A program made the translations under genes and the position numbers. Positions 9,084-18,853 of a stretch of DNA of 64,000 nt are shown here, one piece after another (the first letter of the stretch is position 1; each line of letters opens with the position of its first letter). The stretch is taken from NCBI GenBank assembly GCA_965213735.1, contig CBDCAB010000006.1, forward strand, positions 1,736,001 through 1,800,000, given 5' to 3'. This DNA is from CALDTK01 sp965213735 (GTDB taxonomy: Bacteria; Bacteroidota; Bacteroidia; Chitinophagales; Saprospiraceae). A model generated the notes under the pieces. The model worked only from the letters and a program-made list of their open reading frames with translations, ran no database searches and was not told the origin of the DNA.

Positions 9084-12000
9084 ATGAACTACTCCAACCT
9101 GCACCTTCCCCCCGCCCTGCGTATTGCCTTGTTGGTAATGCTCATCGGCTGTGTGTACCAAACCGCGCACGCTCAATGCGCGCAACTCATAACGCCCGAT
9201 ACACTAGTCGCCGATGATACGGGTGCGGCTGTAGGCTTTTGCGTCGACCTCGACTATAGTGTGGCGCTGCGTGGCACTAGCTATATCGACGGCAACATCC
9301 AAACGACCTTTCCTGACGGCTGCGACTACGACACGCTGACTTATTACTCCTACGGCACCTTTCCCGATGGTGGCAGCAACGGACCCTACCTGCTTCAGCG
9401 CTGGTCGTTCAATGGCACCATCGTAAACTCGACATTTTCCTCTATTGCCGATCTGGTGTCGCAGATGAATGCTTGGGATCCGCAGGGAAATTGGATTGAT
9501 GATCAGCTGACTGGCAACATCGTGGGAGGGCGCAACGGCAGCTCCTACGGTCGCATGGTGGTGGAGCAACTCTCCACTGGCCGCGTCCGCAACGTCAGCC
9601 CCAGCTCGCAAGCAGTAGCTGGAGGCACTATCGTAGAAGTGAGCGGCATCGGCTACCACGAGTTTGTCATTGATGATCCTAACTCCGGCTGTCGAGACAC
9701 GCTTTACTTGTTTTTGAGGCCCAACATTGCAGATGAAGAATTTGATGTCTTCACGGACTTCAATACCACCAGTCCAAGTTTCTGTCTCGACAACGCAGCG
9801 CTACCTGGTGCACCGCAGGCCTACACTCTTTGCGCTACGCCAGGTAATGGCACGCTCAACGACCTCGGCGGGTACTGCTTCTCGTACACCCCGAATTCAG
9901 GTTTTAGCGGAAGCGATCAAATCTGCTTTACTGTCTGCGACGATACTCCCGCACCTGCAGGTCCACTATGCAAGCAGACGCTGGTCAATGTCATCACGCG
10001 TGCACCGAATGCAACGACCACCGACACGCTACGCTATAGCATCACTAATTCAGATACGACAGTGTGTATCGATGCTGTGATAGAAGTAGCTGCTCCCTAC
10101 GATGTGGCCGAACTTTGTGCTGCTACTGCGATGGGGATGGTGGCGGTGCCCGATGCGAGCGGCTGTGTAAGCCTTCAACCTAACAACAATTTTGCGGGCG
10201 ATGCGACAGTATGTGTGCGGCATTGCACTGGAGGCGTTTGCGACACAACTATACTCATCGTAAGTGTTGCAGTCGACTGTGAACTGAATGCCTTAGCGGG
10301 TGCAGTAGATTCTGTGGCTTCGCAGGGTGGGCAGTTATCGTACTGTCTCACGCTTTCGCAAAACACTCTAGCAAGCTATGACTTCAGCATCAATGGAGCT
10401 GCCTATACGGGAGCCTTTGGCGGATGCAATTTTGAGCAAGAACTCTACTACAACTATGGAGCGCTGTTTGGCAACGGCAATGCAGGACCTTATAGGCTGC
10501 TGAGTTGGATGGTAGATGGTCAGACCACGAGTGGAACATTTCAGGATCCGCAGGAGCTGGAAAGCCTGATGCAGCAGTTTGATCCTCGGGGAAACTGGAG
10601 CCTAAACGCGGCTGCTTTCTTTATACAGGGTGGTAATGCCAGTGCGGCTTATTCGAGCATGCGCATCATCCACGATGCAAGCGGGACGTACAGCGAGTTG
10701 TCACCAAATCCGATCGATGTGGCGACCGGTACTACCATTACTTTACCTGGCGACGGCAACTATGAGTTGGCTGTTGTCGACCCTGTGAGTGGGTGCAGCA
10801 ACGAGCTGACGGTGGTAGTGGGCACACAAGAGGAAGGAACTTTTCGCATAATTTATGTGCCGCTCGATGCTAATACCTCCAGCCCAACTACCTGCTTGTT
10901 TACAAGTCCTCGCGACACATTCATCTTGTGTGGTGATGTGAGCAATGGAGTAGCAAGCATCGATGGTGGGTTTTGCGTGGACTATACACCGAGTGCTGGC
11001 TTTGTGGGCAACGACACATTGTGTGCGCTGTCATGTAGTCAACCTGGAGCAGCGCCATGTGATACGACACTTCTCATTTTTGAAGTGGCAGCCCGACCTG
11101 ATACAGTGTACATCAGCAATTTTGGGGATGCTCCTTTCGCAGCTTGTGCCAATGTGCCGTTTGCGGGACCTTATCTCGACGCGACTCTTTGTGGTGTGAC
11201 GGGTCCTGTTTTGGCGGAAGCTGGAAACCAAGCTGCCTGCATCCTCATCGACCCAGACGACGGAGTGACCGGTCAGGCTATAGTGTGCGCAGAAATCTGC
11301 CAAGAAGCCAACCCGGCAGTGTGCCAACAGGTGATCTTTATCATCGATCAGATACCTTCTTGCAATCCAGGTCTCTTCGCAACTGACAGCATTTTCTTAG
11401 ATCCAAGTCCAGGAGCGGCATACGTGTGCTTAGCCGATGGTGCAGATTTGAGTAACTACACGATCAGTGTCAATGGAGCGCCCGCAGTTGCCAGTACCGA
11501 CACCACTTGCGGCACCACCACCAGCGGCGGCGGGAGTGGCGGAGGCGGAATGCGCGATGCATACTTCTACGGCACATTTTTGCTCGTCGATGGTCCTTAT
11601 CGCATAGAAGGTTGGGACATCAATGGCCTGCTGGTGCTATCGGTGGAGACGACGAGCTTTGCTGACCTGGCTGATTCGATGAGCCACTACGATCCAAATC
11701 TGGAGTGGGTATACGACGCTTCAGAAGGCGGAGTAGTCGCTTCGGGAGCATCTGGAAACTATAGTGATCTCATCTTGTATGATCCTACTTTCGGCAGCAC
11801 GCTAGCAATTGGCATCCAAACCATTCAAGTTAGTGACGGCGGCGGTTCTGGAGGAGGTCAAACCTTTGTTCCAGGTACGCTGATCGAACTCGCAGACCCA
11901 GGTCTGTACGAGGTGGAGGTGGTTGCCAATGACGGCAGCTGTGGTGATCGACAGGTCATTTTCAGACGCAGCGCTACGGTGCCGACGCGCGACACGCTCT

Positions 12001-14432
12001 TTATAGCAGCTGATGCAGACCAACTCAACGGGCCGTTCTGTCTCGATACGACAGAGCTCGGCGGACTTGTATCTAGTACCCAATTGTGCGCGTCACCAAG
12101 CGCTGGCACTATGACTTTTGTCGATGCAGCTTGCTTTACCTATACACCAAACAGCGGTTTTGTGGGTGGGGATACTGCTTGTGTGGTGCTGTGCTCGAAC
12201 GGCGGGCTGATCTGTGACACGACCCTTGTGGTGTTCGAGGTTACAGGTCAGGTCAACTGCCCGGACATTTGGACTGACGCTGTTGCATCGAGCAGCACAC
12301 TCGACTGTGATCAGCAGTCTTTTGTGTGCCTACCGCGGCTACCGGGCGATTATTTCAACTACACCCTTGCAGTCGATGGTGTGATACGTACGGATGCTGA
12401 GGCTTGTGGTGCGGACACGGTGACCATCTACAGCTATGCAGATGTGGCGGGTCGTGGACAGGCCGGACCTTATGCGGTGGAAGGATATCGAATTGGCTCG
12501 CAGCTATACAATACGGATGTAGCCTCAGTAGCTGTGCTGGTTGATTCACTCAATCAGTGGGATCCTGCGGGTGCGTGGATGCTGAGTCCGAGCAACTTCA
12601 CTATCCGCGGAGGTGTGAGCGGGATGGCCTACGATACGCTGGTGTTGCGCCAGATAGCAACGGATACTATTAATCGACTTGTACCCGTGACAACGCTTAC
12701 TGAAAATCAACTGGGTGTGCTGCTGGATACAGGCACCCATGAGCTAGTGCTCACAGATTTAAGTTTTGGCTGCAGCGATACACTCAGCTACACGCTTTCG
12801 TGCAGTAGCGAGGTGGATTGTGACGACTTAACCAACTTGAGTGGCAATCTTTTGGTGGCGGCTGAGTGCGATGGACAAGCAGCATTTGAGATTGAAAGTC
12901 TTGTAACTGACCCTGCCCTACTGCAGGTGTTCATTGATGGCCTGCAGTACTTTACGACGACCACAGACAGTAGCGTGCTGGTGTTTGTGGATACGGGAAG
13001 TTACGTCATAACCGTAGTTGATCCTGTGCGGGCTTGCACGTCAGCCTACGCGATACAGGTAGTGTGTAGCCCGTGTACTGACATTTTTGCCGATGATACA
13101 CTTGCGGTTGCTGCTAATTGTGGAGCGGATAGAGTAGAAATCTGCCTGCCTGTAGATGCGGATGTATTGGATAGCTACTCAGTTTTCGTGGACGGCACTC
13201 CTCATACCGGAGCGCGAGGCCACTGCGGCCAGGAGCAGCGTCTGAGCATCGACTATACGACCCTACCTAGTGTGGGTGCTGCTGGTCCGTATAGCATTGA
13301 CAGTTTTCGTATCAATGGGCAGCTGTTTAGCACGGATATCGTGTCTGTGCAGGTGCTAGCGGATACGCTTAGTCGCTGGGATGTTACGAGTGACTGGAGC
13401 TTGGATGAGGATCAGCAAGTGGTGCTTGGTGGCAGTCGAGGAAACGTGTACTCGCCGCTTTACATCACCCAGCTTTCTACTGGTGAGCAGACGGTGTTGA
13501 TGCTACAGGATACGCTGCTATTACGCGGCATGCGAGTGCTTGTACCACGTGATGCGCAGATGCTCAGCTTCGACAACGGCGCAGGCTGTGTGGAGGAGGT
13601 AGCGCTAAACATAGCCTGTGTGACAAGCGCATCGGCTAATGATGTCGTGGCAGCTACTGAGTCGGTGACCTTCTGTGTAGACGCTAGCGAGCTGACGGGG
13701 CCGGTGGTGAGTCTCACCAATGCCTGCCCAGAAGCAGCTGGTGCTGTAAGCTTTGACTTTGATGGCAGCGCTGGCTGTGTGACGGCCACGGGTATTACTC
13801 CTGGTGCTGCGAGCACGGCTTGTCTGGTGGCTTGCGATGCTGCTGGCGTATGCGACACGACGTTTTACACGGTGACAGTGACTACTCCTGAGGGTGGTGT
13901 AGCTGCGGTAGATGACCTGTATCAGCTCGTAAAAGGCGAGACGGTGATGGTCAGTGTGACCGCGAATGACAGCTTCGATGTATTGTCCAGCACGCGCATT
14001 GTGGCAGAGCCTAATCATGGTGCTGCATTCTTGGGCGAGGACGGTGTGCTCACGTATACACCTGATCAAGACCAGTGTGGCTTCACTGATTCTCTTCGCT
14101 ACGAAATTTGTGCAGGTCTTGCCTGTGATACAGCGACGGTTAGGCTGCGCATACGCTGCGGTTTGGTGGAGGTGTATACGGGCTTTTCTCCCAACGGTGA
14201 CGGCATCAACGAGCACTTCGTCATTGAAGGAATCCTTGACTATCCCGACGCGAAAGTGAGTGTATTTAATCGCTGGGGCGCTCTGGTGCTTGAGGAGGTG
14301 AATTACCAAAACGACTGGGACGGCATTTGGGATGGTCAGCGGCTCGTGAGCGGCACTTACTTCTACCTCATTGAATTTGGGGAGCAGCAGGCTGGCGAGG
14401 TTGAGAGCGGCTGGGTAATGATTTGGCGCTAG
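9084..14432 (+). CDS. Giant repeat adhesin with gliding-motility/T9SS type B C-terminus
   Basis: 1782 residues from the ATG at 9084. This start is preferred over one 19 codons earlier because it gives a clean signal peptide ending at TAHA. About 1700 residues are beta-rich and contain many paired cysteines. Two module types alternate. One carries G-P-Y...W..NG and a (Y/W)DP...W core, five copies. The other ends in TPNSGF.G.D..C and C-D-T-T, resembling bacterial Ig/cadherin-like folds. The last 85 residues (from about 1697: GFSPNGDGINE, FNRWG, WDG, GTYFY) are a CHU_C domain, the type B signal for T9SS export and surface attachment. Two G3SG3-type linkers occur in the third copy. It is probably a surface adhesin or matrix protein; the ligand is unknown. 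Confidence 0.9.
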   Translation: MNYSNLHLPPALRIALLVMLIGCVYQTAHAQCAQLITPDTLVADDTGAAVGFCVDLDYSVALRGTSYIDGNIQTTFPDGCDYDTLTYYSYGTFPDGGSNGPYLLQRWSFNGTIVNSTFSSIADLVSQMNAWDPQGNWIDDQLTGNIVGGRNGSSYGRMVVEQLSTGRVRNVSPSSQAVAGGTIVEVSGIGYHEFVIDDPNSGCRDTLYLFLRPNIADEEFDVFTDFNTTSPSFCLDNAALPGAPQAYTLCATPGNGTLNDLGGYCFSYTPNSGFSGSDQICFTVCDDTPAPAGPLCKQTLVNVITRAPNATTTDTLRYSITNSDTTVCIDAVIEVAAPYDVAELCAATAMGMVAVPDASGCVSLQPNNNFAGDATVCVRHCTGGVCDTTILIVSVAVDCELNALAGAVDSVASQGGQLSYCLTLSQNTLASYDFSINGAAYTGAFGGCNFEQELYYNYGALFGNGNAGPYRLLSWMVDGQTTSGTFQDPQELESLMQQFDPRGNWSLNAAAFFIQGGNASAAYSSMRIIHDASGTYSELSPNPIDVATGTTITLPGDGNYELAVVDPVSGCSNELTVVVGTQEEGTFRIIYVPLDANTSSPTTCLFTSPRDTFILCGDVSNGVASIDGGFCVDYTPSAGFVGNDTLCALSCSQPGAAPCDTTLLIFEVAARPDTVYISNFGDAPFAACANVPFAGPYLDATLCGVTGPVLAEAGNQAACILIDPDDGVTGQAIVCAEICQEANPAVCQQVIFIIDQIPSCNPGLFATDSIFLDPSPGAAYVCLADGADLSNYTISVNGAPAVASTDTTCGTTTSGGGSGGGGMRDAYFYGTFLLVDGPYRIEGWDINGLLVLSVETTSFADLADSMSHYDPNLEWVYDASEGGVVASGASGNYSDLILYDPTFGSTLAIGIQTIQVSDGGGSGGGQTFVPGTLIELADPGLYEVEVVANDGSCGDRQVIFRRSATVPTRDTLFIAADADQLNGPFCLDTTELGGLVSSTQLCASPSAGTMTFVDAACFTYTPNSGFVGGDTACVVLCSNGGLICDTTLVVFEVTGQVNCPDIWTDAVASSSTLDCDQQSFVCLPRLPGDYFNYTLAVDGVIRTDAEACGADTVTIYSYADVAGRGQAGPYAVEGYRIGSQLYNTDVASVAVLVDSLNQWDPAGAWMLSPSNFTIRGGVSGMAYDTLVLRQIATDTINRLVPVTTLTENQLGVLLDTGTHELVLTDLSFGCSDTLSYTLSCSSEVDCDDLTNLSGNLLVAAECDGQAAFEIESLVTDPALLQVFIDGLQYFTTTTDSSVLVFVDTGSYVITVVDPVRACTSAYAIQVVCSPCTDIFADDTLAVAANCGADRVEICLPVDADVLDSYSVFVDGTPHTGARGHCGQEQRLSIDYTTLPSVGAAGPYSIDSFRINGQLFSTDIVSVQVLADTLSRWDVTSDWSLDEDQQVVLGGSRGNVYSPLYITQLSTGEQTVLMLQDTLLLRGMRVLVPRDAQMLSFDNGAGCVEEVALNIACVTSASANDVVAATESVTFCVDASELTGPVVSLTNACPEAAGAVSFDFDGSAGCVTATGITPGAASTACLVACDAAGVCDTTFYTVTVTTPEGGVAAVDDLYQLVKGETVMVSVTANDSFDVLSSTRIVAEPNHGAAFLGEDGVLTYTPDQDQCGFTDSLRYEICAGLACDTATVRLRIRCGLVEVYTGFSPNGDGINEHFVIEGILDYPDAKVSVFNRWGALVLEEVNYQNDWDGIWDGQRLVSGTYFYLIEFGEQQAGEVESGWVMIWR
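9250..13610 (+). repeat. Five diverged ~150-residue modules inside the adhesin
   Basis: The modules start roughly at 9250, 10375, 11450, 12350 and 13165. Each has a y-x-h-x-V/N-G opening, a conserved Cys about 20 residues in, then Y.YG or similar, G-P-Y, an aromatic-x-h-N/D-G, an aspartate-rich helix ending in W or Y-D-P/V...W, and a closing D..S.GC. Protein similarity is evident but DNA identity is low, so these are old duplications. The first and second Ig-like spacer modules repeat in step with them. Confidence 0.7.
11208..11221 (+). repeat. GNAA-loop 14-mer, copy 4 (N=G)
   Basis: Exact GTTTTGGCGGAAGC in the sense direction of the adhesin gene, coding V-L-A-E-A. Confidence 0.8.
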
Positions 14433-14724
14433 TGATGGGAGGCACGTCTCCGTAGAAGAGGCTGATTTGTTGATCAGTATGCCAGACTCACCGCTTAGTG
14501 CCCTGTGTTAGGGGCCGAAGAGCACCTGTTGGTTAGTTCGTTGAGTAGCATCGTGCGCGCCAGGACGGGTTGCTGTGCGTGACTGATTGCGAGCTGTGGA
14601 GATATTGTCGAGCTTGGTAATGCTGCTGACTTTCTTGCTGCAGAGGTAGGAATAGTACCTTGAACCGATGGAGGAGGCAGCACAGGGTACGACTTCGCAG
14701 CACGCGGGCGGGGAATACCAAAGG

Positions 14725-15900
14725 ATGGAGAAAATATGGTGGGTGTATGGTGGATTATTTCTGCTCTGCGTCCTGATATTCTACTATATCGTGCACTATA
14801 CCGTCACGGATACCACAGAGCACATACAGCATATAATCGACATAAACGCAGGAGACGCGGGATACCCTGCAAACTTCCTGTACTATGGACTTGCCAATGC
14901 TCTCACAGGATGGTCGAGCGACTTAAGCTTTTTAAGGTGGGTGACGATCTTCTTAATGTCAGTCGCGGTAGTAGCTAAGTTAGATTTTACGCGGCGGATT
15001 ATAGGCTTTCTTTCCAACTCGTGGCAAGTATTAGCCTCTCCACAAGTAATATTGGCTGCAAGTGTTGCCTTGCTATTTTACTTTGCTATTCCTGATCCAT
15101 ATGGCGCGCTGTACTTGAATAAATACTACCTGGGTCGCTTGGTGCCCTCTGTATGGCACAATACTACCTTGATTGTACTGATGCCGTTTGCGCTCTGGTT
15201 GTTGCTAGCTCAACTAAAATTAATGCAGCGGGCACAGTACAGTTGGGGGGAATTAGGAGTTATTTTAGTTGCAATTGTCTTTAACGTTCTGATAAAGCCA
15301 TCTTTCATTTTCATTTATTTACCAGTTACCGCACTCTTATTAGCCTTTATCGCCTTCCGGCAAAACTCACTACGCCCGCTTCGGGGCTGGATACCTTTGC
15401 TTTTGGGGGGCATCTTTATAATCGTTCAGTATATCTTGATTTATCATTTTGAGCAAGGTTCTTTTGATGAACAAGACTCTCACGTAGCTCTGGCGAAGCC
15501 ACTGCTCGTGATGCGGAAGTGGTTGCCGCTGTGGTACATTCCTGTAGCTTGGCTGCTGTCGCTTGCATTCCCCCTTGCATTACTAGCTACTGCAAAGTCT
15601 GTTCGTCAACGTCTTGAGACCTGGTACGCTGCAGGTATGTTTGCCTTTGGCTTGTTGCTTAGTATTTTCGTGGTGGAACAAGGTCCGCGGCTCAGTCATG
15701 GAAACTTTCTCTGGCAAAACGTGGTAGCTTATTATGTGCTACTGGTGGTTGTCGTGGCAGCAGGTCTGCATTTGCTCAACTCCGTAAGCTCCACATCTCA
15801 GCGGCGTGTCTTAACGGTAGTGGGTGCATTGTTTGGCATACATGTGTTGGCAGGTATCGTTTATCTCATCAAGATATTCCTTAGCGGCACATTTATATAA
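14725..15900 (+). CDS. Polytopic membrane protein, possibly polysaccharide-related
   Basis: 391 residues from the ATG at 14725; an in-frame ATG 19 codons upstream would only add a hydrophilic leader. About nine or ten hydrophobic segments run through the sequence, with an extracellular-looking loop after the first one (TVTDTTEHIQHI) containing acidic residues. I recognise no family signature. Topology and position next to a sugar locus suggest a GT-C-like glycosyltransferase or an EpsG/Wzy-like protein, but that is inference. It converges on the GT-C-like gene at 15916, leaving 15 bp between stops. Codon use looks slightly more AT-rich than in the adhesin before it. Confidence 0.65.
   Translation: MEKIWWVYGGLFLLCVLIFYYIVHYTVTDTTEHIQHIIDINAGDAGYPANFLYYGLANALTGWSSDLSFLRWVTIFLMSVAVVAKLDFTRRIIGFLSNSWQVLASPQVILAASVALLFYFAIPDPYGALYLNKYYLGRLVPSVWHNTTLIVLMPFALWLLLAQLKLMQRAQYSWGELGVILVAIVFNVLIKPSFIFIYLPVTALLLAFIAFRQNSLRPLRGWIPLLLGGIFIIVQYILIYHFEQGSFDEQDSHVALAKPLLVMRKWLPLWYIPVAWLLSLAFPLALLATAKSVRQRLETWYAAGMFAFGLLLSIFVVEQGPRLSHGNFLWQNVVAYYVLLVVVVAAGLHLLNSVSSTSQRRVLTVVGALFGIHVLAGIVYLIKIFLSGTFI
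15352..15366 (-). repeat. Stem-swapped variant of the GNAA-loop word
   Basis: Minus strand reads GTTTTGCCGGAAGGC. Relative to the main word, the three stem bases GGC...GCY become GCC...GGC, keeping pairing around a GGAA loop. Identical to the copy at 55896 and one base from that at 24288. Confidence 0.6.
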
Positions 15901-15915
15901 GTGCTAGCTAACATA

Positions 15916-17709
15916 CTACTGTAGCTCTAGCAAAGTATAGTACGGAGTTGATTGAATTATTGCGGCATCCGGAAAATCGGCGTGAGGATAGCTTCGCTGC
16001 ACAAGGACATGAGTGATATTATACCGTTTACGCAAGGTGTCAAAAGCTGGCGATATACGACCAGGGGTTTGAATCATCTCGGTGATAGAAAGTCGATTAT
16101 CGAGTGCATCCAAGCTTTGTCGAGAATACGTGAGTTCGCAATTAAAGCACTCATGTCCATAGAGTGCAGAAATTTGAAATTGACGTTCATTGCGAATAGA
16201 ATCATTAGCAGGGTAACGGAGGTCGTTGGTAACAAGGATGACTCCCTCTACTGGAAAGTCCTGTAGCACCTGTTGTAGCCTCTGGTTGTCGACGTATTCG
16301 TGTCCAAAAGAGGGATCTTGCAACATGCGCATGCTGTATATTCCTGAACCCAAAAGGGGCAGACCCATCACGACTGTTATCGGGAGGAGGAGTATGAGGC
16401 GACGGCGAATGCTTGGCATCTGCCGCACTAGCAACACGGTGTAGGTCACGGTTGCCAACCAGAGAAAAGCGGGAACCAAGGTTACAATCTGCCAACCGTC
16501 GCGGTGAGAGAATTCAATAACTGCTCCTACGAGTAGGAAGGGAAGGGCAAAAAACCAGTAGTAGCGGGGAAGTTTCACCTGGAGCTTGTTGTTCAGTGCT
16601 GTCGCTGCGCAGTACCCGATCAGGAGCAGGCAGAGCGCAACACTGAAGATTTGGTTTGCTGTGAAGAGGCCAAGGAAGCCAAATGAGATGGTCGTTCCTA
16701 TTCCCGGATTGTGGACGAAAAATAGATAGGTAAGACCCATACCCAGACCACCAGCCAGGGGTACCCAGATCAATCGCCAGTTGTTGGTGCGATAGGCTAG
16801 GCTGAGGCTATAGAGCCCTACTCCCAGACCGACGAGAGGAGCAAAAGGGAACTTGTAGAGTGGAAGCAAGATGAGAGCAGCAACTGCAACGCGTTGCCAG
16901 CCTCTCTGGGATAAGCGTTGGCATGCTAGAAAGGCAATAGCAGCTAGTAACCATCCAAATAAACTTGGGCTCTGGTAAGCCTGAGAATAGTAGCGCCCAG
17001 TGCTAATGAGCAGCCGATAAGTATTGTCGAAGTAATTCGGGATGTAGAACTCCCCGGCCAGCAAGGCTGCGACAGCGGCGAAAAGACTCCAGTAAGGCTG
17101 CCGCAGTTGATACTGAAATACTTCGAAAAGCACCACAACCACAGCAACTACGCCCAGCACCGGAAGTACTCCCAGAAAAATTAAATGTGGTGCGACATCT
17201 AGCACTTCACTCAGCATACCAGCTAAAAGCATCGTGCCGTAATGGTAGTTGAAGCCTTCGTGAGCTGAAAGGATGAAGCGCGGGGGATATGCGTCTTCCC
17301 AGGCAAATTCGTGAACAAAACTTAGGAAGTAGGTCTGGTCGACATTGTAGAACATACCGGGGGCATCCGCTCCAATAGCGTAGTACGCATGCAGCAAGCT
17401 CGGCAGCAACCATATCGCGCAGCTAGCAAGAGCAAGAGCCACGAGTTTGCCGCTGTGCCACCCGCGCAATCGAGGGCGCAGGCGCTTCACCAGCAAGATG
17501 GCGGCTCCAGCTAGTAAGGGGATTAAGAATGTGCTGGTGGGCAAAGCGAAAAACTCTTTAAGCATATAAATCGCCGAAAGCAGTAACAGCCCAAATACAA
17601 TCCGAATGAATAAGAAGTGAACTGCTTCTCGCTCTGTCGGTGGGAGCAGCAAGCAGGTCCAACCTATTGCGGCCAACCCGAACAGGATGAGCAGAGTGAG
17701 TAGAGCCAT
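15916..17709 (-). CDS. GT-C-like polytopic membrane glycosyltransferase candidate
   Basis: 597 residues with about a dozen membrane helices over the first 450 residues, then a soluble C-terminal domain of about 130 residues. The first large loop has acidic residues (GADAPG, NVDQT), where GT-C enzymes of the ArnT/PMT/STT3 fold keep their catalytic acids, and a HEGFNYHYG segment follows. I cannot name a family. It starts 4 bp after the WecE-type aminotransferase stop, so it is the last gene of a four-gene unit. From context it probably transfers a polyprenyl-phosphate-linked sugar on the periplasmic side. Confidence 0.65.
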   Translation of the reverse strand: MALLTLLILFGLAAIGWTCLLLPPTEREAVHFLFIRIVFGLLLLSAIYMLKEFFALPTSTFLIPLLAGAAILLVKRLRPRLRGWHSGKLVALALASCAIWLLPSLLHAYYAIGADAPGMFYNVDQTYFLSFVHEFAWEDAYPPRFILSAHEGFNYHYGTMLLAGMLSEVLDVAPHLIFLGVLPVLGVVAVVVVLFEVFQYQLRQPYWSLFAAVAALLAGEFYIPNYFDNTYRLLISTGRYYSQAYQSPSLFGWLLAAIAFLACQRLSQRGWQRVAVAALILLPLYKFPFAPLVGLGVGLYSLSLAYRTNNWRLIWVPLAGGLGMGLTYLFFVHNPGIGTTISFGFLGLFTANQIFSVALCLLLIGYCAATALNNKLQVKLPRYYWFFALPFLLVGAVIEFSHRDGWQIVTLVPAFLWLATVTYTVLLVRQMPSIRRRLILLLPITVVMGLPLLGSGIYSMRMLQDPSFGHEYVDNQRLQQVLQDFPVEGVILVTNDLRYPANDSIRNERQFQISALYGHECFNCELTYSRQSLDALDNRLSITEMIQTPGRISPAFDTLRKRYNITHVLVQRSYPHADFPDAAIIQSTPYYTLLELQ

Positions 17710-17713
17710 GATG

Positions 17714-18853
17714 TTAAATCCGCTCTTTCAAAAAGTCTAGAATGTGAGCGCAGATTTCATCTATTGTGTCATGCTCTAGTTCATAGAAGAGCGGAAGGCG
17801 GAGCAGCGTATCCGCGTACCTATCGGAGTTGGGAAGCGGAGCACCCGCATACTTATCCTTAAAAAAGGGACTTTTGTGCAAACTGAGGTAGTGAAACACA
17901 GAATGTATACCTCGTTCTCGCAAATAATCAATCAAATCCTGCCTAATCTGCAGTGATGGCAAGATGATATAAAACATATGCGCATTATTAGAACTATATG
18001 GAGGAATATATGGGACCTCAAATATTTTATGTTCATCGGCAGCGGGTTTGAGGTTGTGGAGATAGCGGTGCCACATCGACACACGTCTCGCTTGTATGTC
18101 TTCAAGCGTTTCTAACTGAGCGTAGAGGAAGGCAGCGACAACTTCAGAGGGAAGAAACGAGGAACCTAAATCAACCCATCCATACTTGTCTATTTCGCCA
18201 CGAAAAAATGCTGCGCGATTGGTACCCTTTTCCCAAATAATTTCTGCGCGATGTGCGTACTGTTGATTATTCACAATGAGCAGACCGCCTTCTCCAGAGA
18301 TTATGTTTTTTGTCTCATGAAAAGAAAAAGCTGCCAAATCACCAATGCTACCTAACGCTCTGCCCTTGTAGGTGGCATCAATAGCCTGTGCGGCATCTTC
18401 AACAATGGCAATCTCGCCGTCGCGTGATAGAGCCTTGATTGCATCCATGTCACACGCTACTCCAGCATAATGGACGACCACAATGGCCTTGGTCCGATCC
18501 GTGATAAGGCTGGCTATGGATGCAGGATCAATATTAGGGTGGTGCGGGTAGCTATCGGCAAATTTTATGCTTGCTCCTCTTAGCACAAAAGCATTGGCGG
18601 TGGAGACGAAGGTATAAGATGGTACAACTACTTCATCGCCAGGTTCTATATTAAGCAGCAGGGCGCACATTTCTAAAGCGTCGGTGCAGGAGGTGGTGAG
18701 GAGAGCTTTCTCGAAACCGTAGCGTTGTCTGAAGAATTCGTGGCAGAGCTGAGTGAACTTCCCATTTCCAGAAATCTTCCCCGACTGCACAGCCTGGTAG
18801 ATGTAATGTGTTTCTTTGCCTGTCAGAAATGGTTTGTTGAAAGGGATTTTCAT
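17714..18853 (-). CDS. wecE: dTDP-4-amino-4,6-dideoxygalactose transaminase (WecE/RffA type)
   Basis: 379 residues, standard length for DegT/DnrJ/EryC1 sugar aminotransferases. It converts a dTDP-4-keto-6-deoxy sugar to the 4-amino sugar using PLP and glutamate. The PLP lysine is K182 in SFHETKNIISGEGG, a stretch typical of the RffA/WecE subgroup. Other fold motifs are TTSCTDALEM (46-62 region), VVPSYTFVSTANAF and VEDAAQ. It overlaps the formyltransferase gene by 4 bp (ATGA), so the two are coupled, which suggests that the amino group made here is the one formylated. The sugar isomer made (Fuc4N or Qui4N) cannot be decided. Confidence 0.9.
   Translation of the reverse strand: MKIPFNKPFLTGKETHYIYQAVQSGKISGNGKFTQLCHEFFRQRYGFEKALLTTSCTDALEMCALLLNIEPGDEVVVPSYTFVSTANAFVLRGASIKFADSYPHHPNIDPASIASLITDRTKAIVVVHYAGVACDMDAIKALSRDGEIAIVEDAAQAIDATYKGRALGSIGDLAAFSFHETKNIISGEGGLLIVNNQQYAHRAEIIWEKGTNRAAFFRGEIDKYGWVDLGSSFLPSEVVAAFLYAQLETLEDIQARRVSMWHRYLHNLKPAADEHKIFEVPYIPPYSSNNAHMFYIILPSLQIRQDLIDYLRERGIHSVFHYLSLHKSPFFKDKYAGAPLPNSDRYADTLLRLPLFYELEHDTIDEICAHILDFLKERI

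Noticed and set aside
12781..12800. GTTTTGGCTGCAGC as another copy of the 14-mer
   Set aside because: Two mismatches in the loop, and it codes a peptide that recurs in the adhesin modules, so coding constraint explains it.
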